64,000 bases of DNA. It comes from Pontederia crassipes (Eukaryota > Streptophyta > Magnoliopsida > Commelinales > Pontederiaceae). Positions 10,757 through 21,938 of the stretch are shown piece by piece. Below the pieces are notes generated by a model. The model searched no databases and was not told where the DNA came from. It worked only from the letters and a program-made list of their open reading frames with translations. Location: assembly GCA_030549335.1 (NCBI GenBank), contig CM060189.1, positions 49,074,917 through 49,138,916 on the forward strand, written 5' to 3'. The translations under genes were made by a program, and so were the position numbers. Each line of letters begins with the position of its first letter. Position 1 is the first letter of the stretch.

Positions 10757-11796
10757 GGTTGCTTGGTGATTAGCAAACAGCTCAAGACTTCAAAGCCACC
10801 TGATCCCCGAGGAATGGAGTTCTTCTAACTGGATTATGTGCCCAGTGAACAGCACCCCTGTGGTGTGGTGTTGGACCCCTCCAAAGGCTTTCCAAAACAT
10901 GACAACGCTGTAGGGGTTATCTTTCCTTTGCATATGAATGTTCTTTAACACTAGGTATCTTAGTGTTCTTCAATATGCCTTTTTTTTTTTGCAGCATGTC
11001 TTCAGCCAAATTTCTCATAGGTTGTAGAAAATATACACGTAGGCACAAATTGAGCTCCATTTGATACTGTCGTCAAAAATAAGTTCCGAAGAACAATCAT
11101 TCTTTGTGAGTGGAAAAAACAGCGGGAGGAAAGCTAACAAATTTTCTTTTCATATTTTCTTACTAAAATCCTTTTTTTGTAGAATATTCAATCGGTCTTC
11201 TTTTCAAGTAGATATTCTTTTCATTCTATTGCACTCATTTTCTTAACATTTTTCATTTCCTCACCTTACTTTTTCTATTACATACCACAGCATTACATTC
11301 ATCAATATAAGTTTATAAAATTGAAGTTCAGGATAATGGAGCTTAAATAACTTATTTTTCACTTAAAATTATTGATAGTTTTCACGCCCTCACGGCACTT
11401 TCCTAATCCATAAAATTTGATAAATTCTGCTAGTAGAAAGTAACAATATGGCTCTGATTGAGCGATATAATTTATGGATTAGAAAGCAATATAATTTGTC
11501 ATTATGTTCATTTGAAGTCAAATTAAATTACAATGTTGCATTTATACAATTGCGCAGTAGAAAGTTTATGAATATCATGTCTTCAGTTATGTTCATGCCC
11601 ATGAAGTTCCATGGACTTTTAGTCCTATGATTCTCTCTCGTTGTTGACTTTCCACTGCAAAGAATGTTCTCAAGGGGAAGGGCATTTGTGGATGGCGAAG
11701 ACTCTGTGGGTTGGTGCAGTGCATATTAAGTTCATCATAAGCCAGTCTTAGTAAGAGCGATTCCAAAACTACCCGTAATGTCAAAGGACAGTATGT
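10757..11796 (+). other. GT-1 3' untranslated region and AT-rich flank
   Basis: The stretch after the GT-1 stop to about 10930 is of mixed composition and may be 3' UTR. A T run follows at about 10981. The rest is AT-rich with no recognised gene. No confident poly(A) signal could be assigned. Confidence 0.4.
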
Positions 11797-13640
11797 TGTA
11801 ACACTCTGAAAATTTGAGGAGAATTAATAGGAATTAATAGAACTTTTTATTCTGTTACTTCGTTCGTTATCACATAATCATCATATAATAAAATGTTTAT
11901 TTTTACTAATGTAGCATAAACTATAATTAATAAAATAAAATAAAACTATTCTTTTCGACGAAAAAGACTTTATAAAAGTATTTATAACATAATTTCATAT
12001 AGCATAAGATAATATTCTTTATTCAAAAATATTTTTGAAACCGTCGTAGTCTATCAAACTCAACATATAATAACATTATGACTTTATTTAGTCCTAGGTC
12101 ATGTGCAACTGTCTCGTCATAAATTGAGTCATCATTTATCCTTAATCTTGATTACTTGCACGAATTAAGAGTGCATGATTTTTTAATTAGAGTACGTAAA
12201 GATCATGAAATGCAATGCGATGATCTTAAATAGAATACTATATGGTTGCACATTCAATTTCATGAATAAAAAAGAAAGATATGCATGTCATGTACTTAAC
12301 ATTTATTCTACATGTCAATCATAACATAATCATCTTTCATCATACAATATTATAAGTAGCATGATATGACATGTAAATAACCATCATCATACTAATAATA
12401 TGGAATACAATCATAATCAATTATCAATCAGCACATAAGTGATTTGTAATTACTATAACAATTGTCTCAATAACTTTCTCAAGATTACGTTATAACTCTT
12501 TTGAGCTCACTTTTGTGGGCATTAATATTTATGATTCAATATTTTATAATATAAATATTCGATCTTGCAATAATTAAGAGTCATGTCGTTGCTCTCACAA
12601 TATGCTAGCTAGGCCTTGAAGACAATCCCTTCACTCAAAGGTGACTAATAATACACACATCATTTTTGGCGTGAGAATAATTATTCCTAAAGGAAATACA
12701 TACATGCAAGATGTAAGAATAATTATTTTCTAACAATCCGATAAGAATATTGAGAGGCAATAAGCAACAATACTTTTTAACTAAGTGCATTATGATTTGA
12801 AATTCTCAATCATTATTACATCACTCGATCTTCATATTTTAACTTAATTATGATTGTACATGCAATTTATGCATGTAAGTGACATATACAATTGACAATA
12901 ATAATATACGATATAAATGTTTATAATTTCATAAATGACCTTAATTGGTCATGTCCGTGACCAAGTGGTCAAGCCATGCCTATGGCTCAGTCATTGTTCT
13001 CTAAGTCTTGGTCATGGTTGTGATTGGTATGTCACAATCGTGCCAGGTGGCTTCGTCACATTCATGACATTTTTGTCATGGGCGTGACTAAGAGCCCATT
13101 CATGGCTTGTTTTTTTGCCCACTCGTTCATGGTTGTGACTATTTTAGTCATGGTTGTGACCGATCCATAACAACCATGACAAACATGCCACGATCATGGA
13201 CGAGAGCTATTTTTCAGCTTGACTAACCTTGGTGCGGCTAAGACCATTCCGAAATTAGCATGGCCTTGTCAACGTTCTACAAACTCAAGATTTAGTATGA
13301 AAATTCATAATTTTGATATGAAATCAAGGGGAAATCATATATATCACTGATAATCTATATTAAGCATGGATTGTAGACATATAAGCATGTTTATAACCTA
13401 GTTTTTTGAAAATATCAATCGACAAACACATATTAGGGTTTTTCCTAGCATCATACTAAAATCTAGATGTAGGTCACGAAATATGATGAAACAATAAATT
13501 AATATCTAAATCAATCAATGTGCTCATGCAACCTTTAATTACAATCCAATATGAGAGTGAGTCCTCAAGCTCTTAATGCACCACAAGAAAATTATTGAGA
13601 GAGGAGAGAGGATTTTGGATGCCTTTACTTCGAAAGGTGT
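11797..13640 (-). mobile_element. Probable gypsy LTR remnant (gypsy-3)
   Basis: The sequence begins TTGTAACACTCTGAAAATTTGAGG, a form common at the edge of Ty3/gypsy LTRs. It holds a cluster of GTCATGGTTGTGAC-like dyads at 12945-13200, also typical of LTRs. It directly precedes a minus-strand gypsy pol remnant, where a 3' LTR is expected. The right edge is uncertain and there is no partner LTR in view. Confidence 0.45.
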
Positions 13641-15340
13641 GAACTACTATTATAGGCAAACTCAACGAAGATAAAGTGGTCAATCCAATTGCCTTACCAA
13701 TTTATGGCGCATGCTCTCAATATATCCTCAAAGGTCTGGATTATTCTTTCACTTTGTCAATTACTCTTAGGGTGAAATGCAACACTGTAGTTAAGTCTTG
13801 TATCGAATGCATGTTATAACATCTTCAGAACCTTATTGTAAACTTGAGGTCTCTATTCTATACTATGAAAATAGGAATCCAATGTAATAGTATATGCTAA
13901 TAAGCGAGCCAACTTTGTCAATCTATCCACAATGATCAAGATGGCATCATGACCTTTTTGTGTGGTAGACTCACAATGAAATTTATAGTGATCTCCTCCA
14001 ATTTTCATTAGGATATAAATAACGGGTTCAGTAATCTAGTGGCTTATGGTGATCAATCTTGACCTGTTCGCAGACCAATCACTTTAAAAAAAACCTCTGG
14101 CACATCTTTTCTCATGTATCTTCACTAAAATGTTCTATGCACATCTTTGAACATTTTAATGATTGAAGGATATACGGCAAACTCTAACTTGTGGCACTCA
14201 ATCAAAACTTCTTCCTTGAGTTCTTTGTCACCTGATAGCCTCATCTTCAACACACTTGTAGTTTGATTGTTATTTCTCATACAGAGTCATATTCTTATAC
14301 TCTTTTTCTTTTGTGCTTGAACTATTCTTTCCACAAAATCAAACTGGATGATATAGTGCATTATCAATTTTCTATGGGTGTTTTTTTAATTAAGGTCTAT
14401 TTGTAGATTCTTAAAATTACCACCTAGTCTTTTCATTTCCTGCTTATTGAGTTAACCTTCCTTGTGTGATAGAGAATACTAAACTCATGTCACTTCAAAA
14501 ATTTCAGCTATCTTCTTTGTCAAATGTTGATTTTCCTTTGGGATAACACATACTTGAGACTCTTGTGGTCAGTATAAATTTTCAAAATTTTCTCCATACA
14601 AGTAGTGCCGACAAATTTTCAAGACAAACATCATTGTTGTAACTCCAAATCATTAGTATAATAATTCTCTAATGAGGCTTGAACTGTCTAGAAGCATAGG
14701 CGACAACTCTTCCATGAGCACGCAACCCAATCACTTTCACTTGTATCACTGTACATAGTGTAGTCCCCAATTCCTGTGAGAATTATTAACACTAGTGCGG
14801 TTGTGAGCCTATTCTTCAACTTCAGAAAACTTTCTTCATACTTACGAGTCCAATTGAACATTTCTACCTTTTTTGTCAGCATTGTCATTGGATCTACAAT
14901 TTTAAAAAAATCTTGGATAAATCTTTTGTAGTAATATCCCTTATTTTAAAACAATATGACCCAGAAACATCACTTGCTCTAATAAGAATTCATATCTGAA
15001 GAACTTTGCATATAGCAAGTGTTGACTCAAGGTCTCCAAGACTATCTATATCTCTAGGTAGTTCTGGTGTTCCTCAATGAGTAGACTAAGATATCGTCAA
15101 TGAACACTATGACAAACTTTTCAAGATGTTGGCTCGAATACTCTGTATTAAATTCATAAATATTGCAGGAGCATTTGTTAGTATAAAAGGGATAATAAAA
15201 AAATTTTATGATAGTAATACCTTAACCTAAATATTGTCTTAGCTATGTTCTCATCAGCCAGCCACCTTGAGCTAATGGTATCCACTTCTCAAATTAACTT
15301 TTAGAATCAATGCTTTCATAATCCATCCTAAGACAACAAT
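13641..15340 (-). pseudogene. Ty3/gypsy pol remnant (gypsy-3)
   Basis: Read on the - strand the order is reverse transcriptase, RNase H, integrase. RT motifs are TNAPAIFMNLI near 15150-15185 and FVIVFIDDILVYS near 15075-15118, which holds the catalytic Asp pair. RNase H starts around 14690-14890 with FNWTRKYEESFLKLKNRLTT. Integrase-core traces occur at 13660-13860 and match the same region of gypsy-2 (37600-37830). It has many stops and frameshifts, no gag, and the integrase C-terminus is lost next to the LTR-like sequence. It is a dead relic of the same broad group as gypsy-1 and gypsy-2. Confidence 0.8.
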
Positions 15341-17310
15341 AAATGATGAAAGAGATTTTAGAATCAATGTTTGATCATGAGTAAAGATCATATCTTGATT
15401 CAATCATAAACATCATGCGATCTTTTATGTTTCAATCGGAGATGATTATTTGAATCAATAAATTTTTGATGTCATTTTTATGTCATAATCATGAGCAGGT
15501 TCTTCTTACTTTGATAATAGTAATTAGTAAAGTTTCCAACATCGGATAGTCAGGATTGGATGTTTGATATTCATGGATCAAAATTCTTAGTGTAGATTTT
15601 CTAAACCTTTAGGATGTTCAGACTAATTGGTCTAACTTGAACTTTTGGAATTTATAAGGTTTCAAAAAGTTCAAGTTTTGGAATCCAAAAGATTAGGACA
15701 CTCATGACTGCTAAAATTCTCTTGACTGACAAATTTCAATGTCTGAGCTTCACTTTGATCTTCCAAGCTTTTCTACATGATTGTAGGTCATTGTGATTTT
15801 CTATATTTTTAGTTGGATTTTTAATTCTAAATTCAAAATATAGATGTAACTAATTCCAACCTATAGTCTTTAAACATCAAATCAAACTCTAAGTGTCACA
15901 ATCTAATGATTTTATTCTTATTTAACACACTCTCAAACTAAATCCCCATTCATGTAACAATAAGTTTTCATCTGTCTTAGTTATAACATAATAATCACAT
16001 AAAGAGCATCAAACTAAGTATAATTCAATTCCTTTAACATATGATCCATAAGATCTTATCATAAGCATTTGATAGATCAAACTAATCCAACTTCATAAGT
16101 AACATAATCGTCATCAAAAGCGAAAGTAATCCATTTAAATATCCTTTAAATCAATATAATCATATCTATCGTGTGGAGGATAGTTCTAGCATCCTTAAGT
16201 AAGAATTCAACAACAAATTTATCCGTAATAATAAGTGTAATAATTGTCACGGAAGTATTAGAAGCATCTAACCATATTCAATCATATCATTTTTAGAGGT
16301 CAAAAGAAGTCCAAAAGCATGCTACTAATTGCAAGATAACAAATTTATTACTTGGATCCTGTTAACACTCCTTTTGGTCATTTATTTCATTCATCGTTTG
16401 CTTTTCCTTTCTCCTTCCTTCTCCTAATTTTCATTTCAATTGCATCTAAGACCTTCTCCTTTAGATATTTGTCACAGTGCACGATAAGGGAAGGAATAGA
16501 AACCACCAAGGAGATGAATAAGTGTGAGTGGTTGAGGAGATGAAGGAGGTGAAAATGAGACGACTAAGGGAAAATAAGTTAGAATTGTAACTTTTTCATC
16601 CTAAGAGTGAAAGATCGAATGAGTTGAATATTAAAGAGTGGAAGAATATTCGATTTTGTATCTTTTCATCCTCTATCATGTGAGTTGAGTGAGTTTTTTC
16701 TTTTCATTTCATGTGAGTGTGATTTGAAAAATGAAGAGAATTCATATTGGACTTTTTTTACTTTTTTTTATCACCAAAGATCATGAATATGAAAAGATGT
16801 TTTCAAATGGTGGATGTGAATAGTGAAAAAAAATCACATTTTAACTTTTTTATTATCAAAATTTGGACATCTAAACTTTATTTTTTATATATTTCAATTT
16901 TATAAATCACCCCTAAAGATGGTCTGGGTCTCTCGGTTCATCATATAGTTTAAGCTATTTTGTTCCTATACCAAACACGAGTAAAATCTAGGTGCCAAAT
17001 TGGAGACAACAGTGAATCAATTTTTACATCCTAAACTTCATAGTTGCATAGTAGATTGTTTTACCCAGCAAGTTTAACAACCTACAAATGCTAAGTTAAG
17101 GCATTGCAATTTGCAAAACAACTAAATTGCAACTCTGTTGCACACAAAGCAAAGAAATACATGGAAACCTGAGCAGCGAACATAACGCATCAGCGAGTTT
17201 CTTGCTTGCTACAACAAAAGCACACTACTACTATTCTACTACTGCTGCTTCAAGTGCCTCTCTCTCGTTTGTGAATGAACGATTCACAGGAATGTCACGC
17301 GCGTCTCCCT
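15341..17310. other. Intergenic AT-rich DNA, no gene recognised
   Basis: I see no conserved coding sequence. A 63-codon open frame at 16352-16543 has no recognisable family. The last 200 bp or so before 17311 probably include the MAD2 3' untranslated region, because MAD2 is read from the right. The remainder may be decayed retroelement sequence. Confidence 0.5.
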
Positions 17311-18569
17311 CTACTGCTCGTCCCACTCATCGTTCTTGTACGAAACAAGCGTGTCGACCTTGTGAATCTGTTAGACCAACACAAGTAAGATTGTGAGGAA
17401 GGGGATGATTCATGGAACGCAGAGCTCAATGTCAACCATTTTTACTCTCACCTTTGTATCGAAAGAGTGCAACTTCACCATTTGGGGGTTCTTGATCAGT
17501 TTCGGATCGCTTTCGATCCAAGTGAACGGGACGGCGACGTCTTTGTCGGCGTAGGCCAACACATCGAACACACCTGAGGGGTGGCCATAACAGTCGTCAG
17601 AAAACCAGAAAGAGGAGGAGAAAGTCTCCGAAGGTTCAAAATAGAGGCCGAGTGATGGCATTTCATCGAACGCTGAATCTGCGCCCCCATTTGTAGTTGT
17701 TTCCATTAGTGGGATGCTTACATGGTTCATCGAGGCAGGGTAAGTAAGTGATGGAGGAGGCGATCTGGCGCATGATGGCCTGGATCTCCCTCATGATCTC
17801 TTTGTCGCTCTTCTCCTTGATGACCCTGAAAATAGAGCGGAAACCAGAATTATCAACGAACTGCATTGCTGTAATAAAAAAAACACTTTTTTCTTTGCTC
17901 TTTAAGGGTGCACGGGGAGAGAGAAGCAAAGGCTACCCCTTGTCGGCAACGACATCGGCGGCGGTCTCGATGCTAAAGTTCCATCTTTCCAGGACCTCCG
18001 ACGTAGCTTTGCTCATGATCACAAGGACGACCCTCTGCAGCTTCCCGGCCTCCAGCCATTCTTCTCAAATGGCCAATAACTTCGGACATCAATAAGAAAG
18101 TCCCCAACCAATATCAGAAGGAAAAAAATTGGGGGAAAAGAAGTTTGGGAAACCTGAGAGCTGTGAAGTGAGGCTGGCAAGGAAGGACTTGACGCCATCG
18201 TCCTGCGTGAGCAGCATCGGGAGGCCGTACTTCTTTACCTTCGTGAAGCTTTCCTCCGGGTACACGCCTCTGTTGTACAGTATGCTGCAATCGAAACAAA
18301 GTATGATTAAAAGAACTCTTCCCCTCTCTCATTTGATGCTAGAGTCTGGAAGACTTCGTCCTCAATCGACGCTTACCTGTTGGCCGCGTAACCTGGAATA
18401 ACGAAGGGTAGGAAGAAGAAGGAATCATCAATCAGAATCAGAAGAGGTCGTCGATATCGAAGCGAAGAAGAGGACGAGAAGGAAACAAGTACCGACCGAA
18501 GAACTCGCTGACGATGGCGGCGGATCCGCGGAGGGTGATGACGTCCTTGGAGACCGTCCTCGATGCCAT
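17311..18569 (-). CDS. MAD2: MAD2 spindle assembly checkpoint protein
   Basis: Seven exons on the - strand: 18569-18497, 18392-18377, 18284-18154, 18063-17937, 17825-17722, 17573-17452 and 17367-17311. Every intron is GT/AG and 84-148 bp. The exons sum to 630 nt, giving 209 aa, which matches plant MAD2 length, with no frame errors. The start MASRTVSKDVITLRGSAAIV is the conserved N-terminus. The HORMA domain spans most of the protein, with YGLPMLLTQDDGVKSFL, LQRVVLVIMSKATSEVLERW and the C-terminal safety-belt region (DVAVPFTW, HSFDTK, ending SYKNDEWDEQ). MAD2 binds MAD1 and CDC20 at unattached kinetochores and restrains the APC/C; this is family knowledge. Exon 2 is a 16-nt microexon. The gene sits between repeats and has no co-oriented partner close by. 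Confidence 0.96.
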
Positions 18570-18726
18570 TTCTCCGACCACCAGCACGATCTCTCCTTTC
18601 TTCTGCTCACAACCACCGCTACTTGCCTTCACGCTGTTTCTGATCTGATGCCAAGCAAGAAAGGAGAAGAGAATAGGAGTTTGGAATTTGGATCGATGCG
18701 AACGGCTACTTCCTCTTGGTTTGCGC

Positions 18727-18735
18727 TATTTAAAT
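18727..18735 (-). promoter_or_regulatory. Possible MAD2 TATA-like box
   Basis: A TATTTAAAT motif lies about 160 bp upstream of the MAD2 start codon, just outside the GA-rich leader sequence. Position and sequence fit a plant TATA-like element, but there is no transcript evidence. Confidence 0.35.
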
Positions 18736-18789
18736 TGAAATATCAAATCATTTCCCCTTTTCCACTTGCAACGGTCAAGTGATGGGACC

Positions 18790-19277
18790 GTCTTATGATT
18801 ATTATTAGACTTTTTTTTTCTCTCACTTCTCTTAAATTATCAAATTTTTTTACATTTTTTCAAATATTTCACATACCTCGCTTTTTTCACTTAGATCCAT
18901 TATTTTTTCTTTTTTTTAAAAGTATGAAATAATCAAAATACAGTCGTGAAGTTTAGATAAGCGAGATTATAATAAAAAATGTACCCCACATCTCGTTGAC
19001 ACGCGCGAGGACATTGTCGATGACCCCTCCTCTCACCATTTTTTTAAGCACATTTATCTGAACTTCACGAGAGTATTTCGATCATTTTATAATTCAGAAA
19101 AAATGAAAAAAATAGAAAAGTTAATAGACATTGACGGATGAACCTAAGTGAAAAAAGCGGCATAGGGGGAGGTTCGCAAAATATTTGAAAGTCATTGGTA
19201 AACGCAGAAAAAGTTCATAATTTAGAAGATGTTAGAGGAAAAATCATTACTATTATTATTATTATTATTATTATTAT
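18790..19277. mobile_element. Long inverted-repeat (foldback) element upstream of MAD2
   Basis: The left arm (about 18790-18980) and the right arm (about 19040-19277) are imperfect reverse complements over roughly 180-200 bp. Shared stretches include CGCTTTTTTCACTTAG and CGTGAAGTT-AGATAA. The spacer is about 60 bp around CACGCGCGAGGAC. It has no coding capacity. The right arm ends in an ATT microsatellite (about 19247-19277). It resembles a MITE or a foldback transposon; superfamily unknown. Confidence 0.65.
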
Positions 19278-19360
19278 ATGAACAATAAAATTGAATGAGA
19301 ATTTACTAACGATTTTTTATTATCGCTTCCAAATTTTGGATAGGATAATTTTATTATTCA

Positions 19361-20206
19361 GATAAATTACACAAAATGCCCTCTTGCTTAGATATACCCT
19401 TCAACTTTAGTTTGTAATACGAATGCCATTTGTTTTTTAACTTGTTTCATCAACTACCTTTTGTTCTCCAATTGACAATTTCTAGATCATTACGTGGTGT
19501 ACATGTGTTGATTTTCTCTCTCCTCCACGCGTATAATCGTATGACATGGCATCACTAAAAATAAAAAAAATATTAGAAAAATAACAAATAGGGCTGAACA
19601 GAGACCTTGCTGGAGGGTCGACCTCCCCTCTTGACCCCTTCTACAACTACGCCGACGAGCACAGGAACAAAGGGTGGGGGTGTCCCCCGTAGAGGGGGAG
19701 GTCGACCTCCTTTTGCGACCATGTCAGCGAGTGCAGTCCCCCCAACTCCCTTTTGCGATTGTGCTTGTCGGGGTAGTCATAGAAGGGGGGTCGACCTCAC
19801 CTCTCGACCTCCTTCTGCGACTGCACCGGCGAGCGCAAGAGCATAAGGGGGTCGAGTAGGGAGGTCACCCCCCACTTCTATGATGGGGATTATGCTTGTC
19901 GACGCAGCGCAAAAGGGGAGCTGGCGTCACCCCCTGTGGGCTCGGGCCGGCAAGCTCGAGCTCGTTTGGATTATTTTTTATTTTTTTATTTTTTAATGAT
20001 GTCACGTTAGACTATTGCTTAGGTGGAGGAGAGATAAAATTATTGCGTGACCACGTCAACATGTGACCGGGAAACCTCCGATAATAGGTGAAAACGATAG
20101 TTGGTGAAACAAATTAAAAGATGGAGGATAATCGTGTTACAAAGTAAATTTGAAAAATAGCGTTGAGAAAATGATCAAAGTTGGAGAATATTTAGCGTAA
20201 TTTACT
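19361..20206. mobile_element. Second long-TIR element with GC-rich core
   Basis: The arms (about 19361-19575 and 19975-20206) are diverged reverse complements, for example TTTGTTTCA/CACCAACTA and CTCTCCTCCAC, and the ends carry TAAATTAC-C. The core (19590-19960) is GC-rich and repeats GGTCGACCTCC-type motifs in both orientations. Open frames in the core are low-complexity and unrelated to known proteins. Length and layout fit a non-autonomous Mutator-like element, but no 9-bp target duplication was identified. Confidence 0.55.
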
Positions 20207-21938
20207 TTTTATTTTCTAACTTTAACTAGCAACGTGATATATAAAATATTATTTAATATAAAAATAAAATGAGATCGAGAAAAGTTAAATTAAAATCTGA
20301 AGAGTGGCAATAAGGAGATGCTCAGAAAAATAGTCACATCATAGTATCAAAATCAGAGAAAAATAATAAACTAAACATGTTATTACAGCATTGTTAACTA
20401 AGATTCATTGTAATAATCACAATTTCATGCATGTCATTCTTAATCTCATATCAGCATTGTAACTAATCATTCATTATTAATTAAGATTCATTGTTAATTT
20501 AGCTCATCATTTTAGTTTTTTCCATAAACAAAGTATATATATTTTTATTTTAATCTGCCTACTATTATTAGTATTGTTTATTTTAACGAATATATATGAA
20601 GAAGCATGCGCCAAATCTCAAGCATATATGTCCAAGCTTCTTTCCTCTTTTTTTTCCTTCTCTTTTTTGCTAAATCTTTTGAAGTTGAAGAGAGCTTGGG
20701 TAAACATTATAATGCAAGTTTGCTTCAAATGGAAAACACTATAATATTTTTTTTCATTGTTGTTTATTTTAAAAAAAAACTTGCTTCAATTGGAAAACAT
20801 TTTTAAAAAAAATGTATAAAAACTTCAAAGTTTGAAGAAGATGATATCACTCACTCATGATCTTTGCAATAATAGGGAAAAAAATGCAATGCACCACTGT
20901 ATACGGATTCGCGTACGTGTAAATGATTTTAATTTGTTTGGGTCGTGTATCTTTTCTTTCTTTTTTTTTTCTTTTTTTTTGTACGTAGGACTCGAATTCG
21001 TATAGTACACAATGCACTATACATATAATATGCTGCATGCTCTTTTATCCCAAAGTAACGATGTATAATTTTGGTTTAGTTTCTTTTAATACACTAAATT
21101 TCAAAAAATACTTCGTAGAAAAGTATCTACTAAACAATATTTTCTAACTCTTTTTTTTTGTCACCTCGTAGATTTGCTACTGGTTTTGACAAGTGAGACT
21201 TGGAGAATTTTTTTGCATACATCAACTATTATTTTCCTTAACTTTGTTTAGTTGGGAAAACAAACATGCTAAAAGTTCATGCATCTGGCATCCCCTTTAT
21301 GTTGGAGTTAGATGAGGTTAATACTACTTCAAATTTGGTTGATCAAACCTGCACACAGAAGAAGAAAATATGGCAGACATTTGCCATTTTAAGATGACAT
21401 GTAAGTCCTAATAATTGTTACATTGATGTATAACAATTGCAGAAACTGAAAGAGAGATGTCATAACATTCTCATACTTGTCTTTTGAAGGCGAAGAACAA
21501 TGCCATCTACTTCTCAGATCCATCTAGCTAAAAGAAATATGCAAAAGACAAACCATAACTGAAACACAAGTACTCGGAAACATTGTTGTATGTTATAATC
21601 TATAAAAATAGAGTTTAAGATATATTCAATTTTTTTTTTGTATGCGCCCTACCACTCACATAAATGGATGATCTCCATCTCATAGTCACATGGCTTAATA
21701 AGTGACATGGATTAGTTAAAGGCCACTGAGTTTCTGAATACATAGCTCATAGAATAAAATCTGCCACTAACAGATCAAACTTTTTATTGATATTGTGTGT
21801 GGTCATTGATCAACTCAAATTAAATCAAATTCCGGCCACTTGAAAAGCATGAGCGCCACTCAAACAAACTAATACAAAAGGGAAGATTTCCAGTTATGGA
21901 AGAAGAAGTCTGAACTTTAAGTGTATCTGAAAGGCATG
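20207..21938. other. Intergenic AT-rich DNA downstream of B12D
   Basis: No conserved coding sequence was seen. T-rich and A-rich runs occur near 20645-20820 and 20955-20985. The last few hundred bases before 21939 may include the B12D 3' untranslated region. Confidence 0.45.

Noticed and set aside
16352..16543. 63-codon frame upstream of MAD2's 3' end
   Set aside because: Short and hydrophobic/Ser-rich, with no homology recognised and no neighbouring exons.
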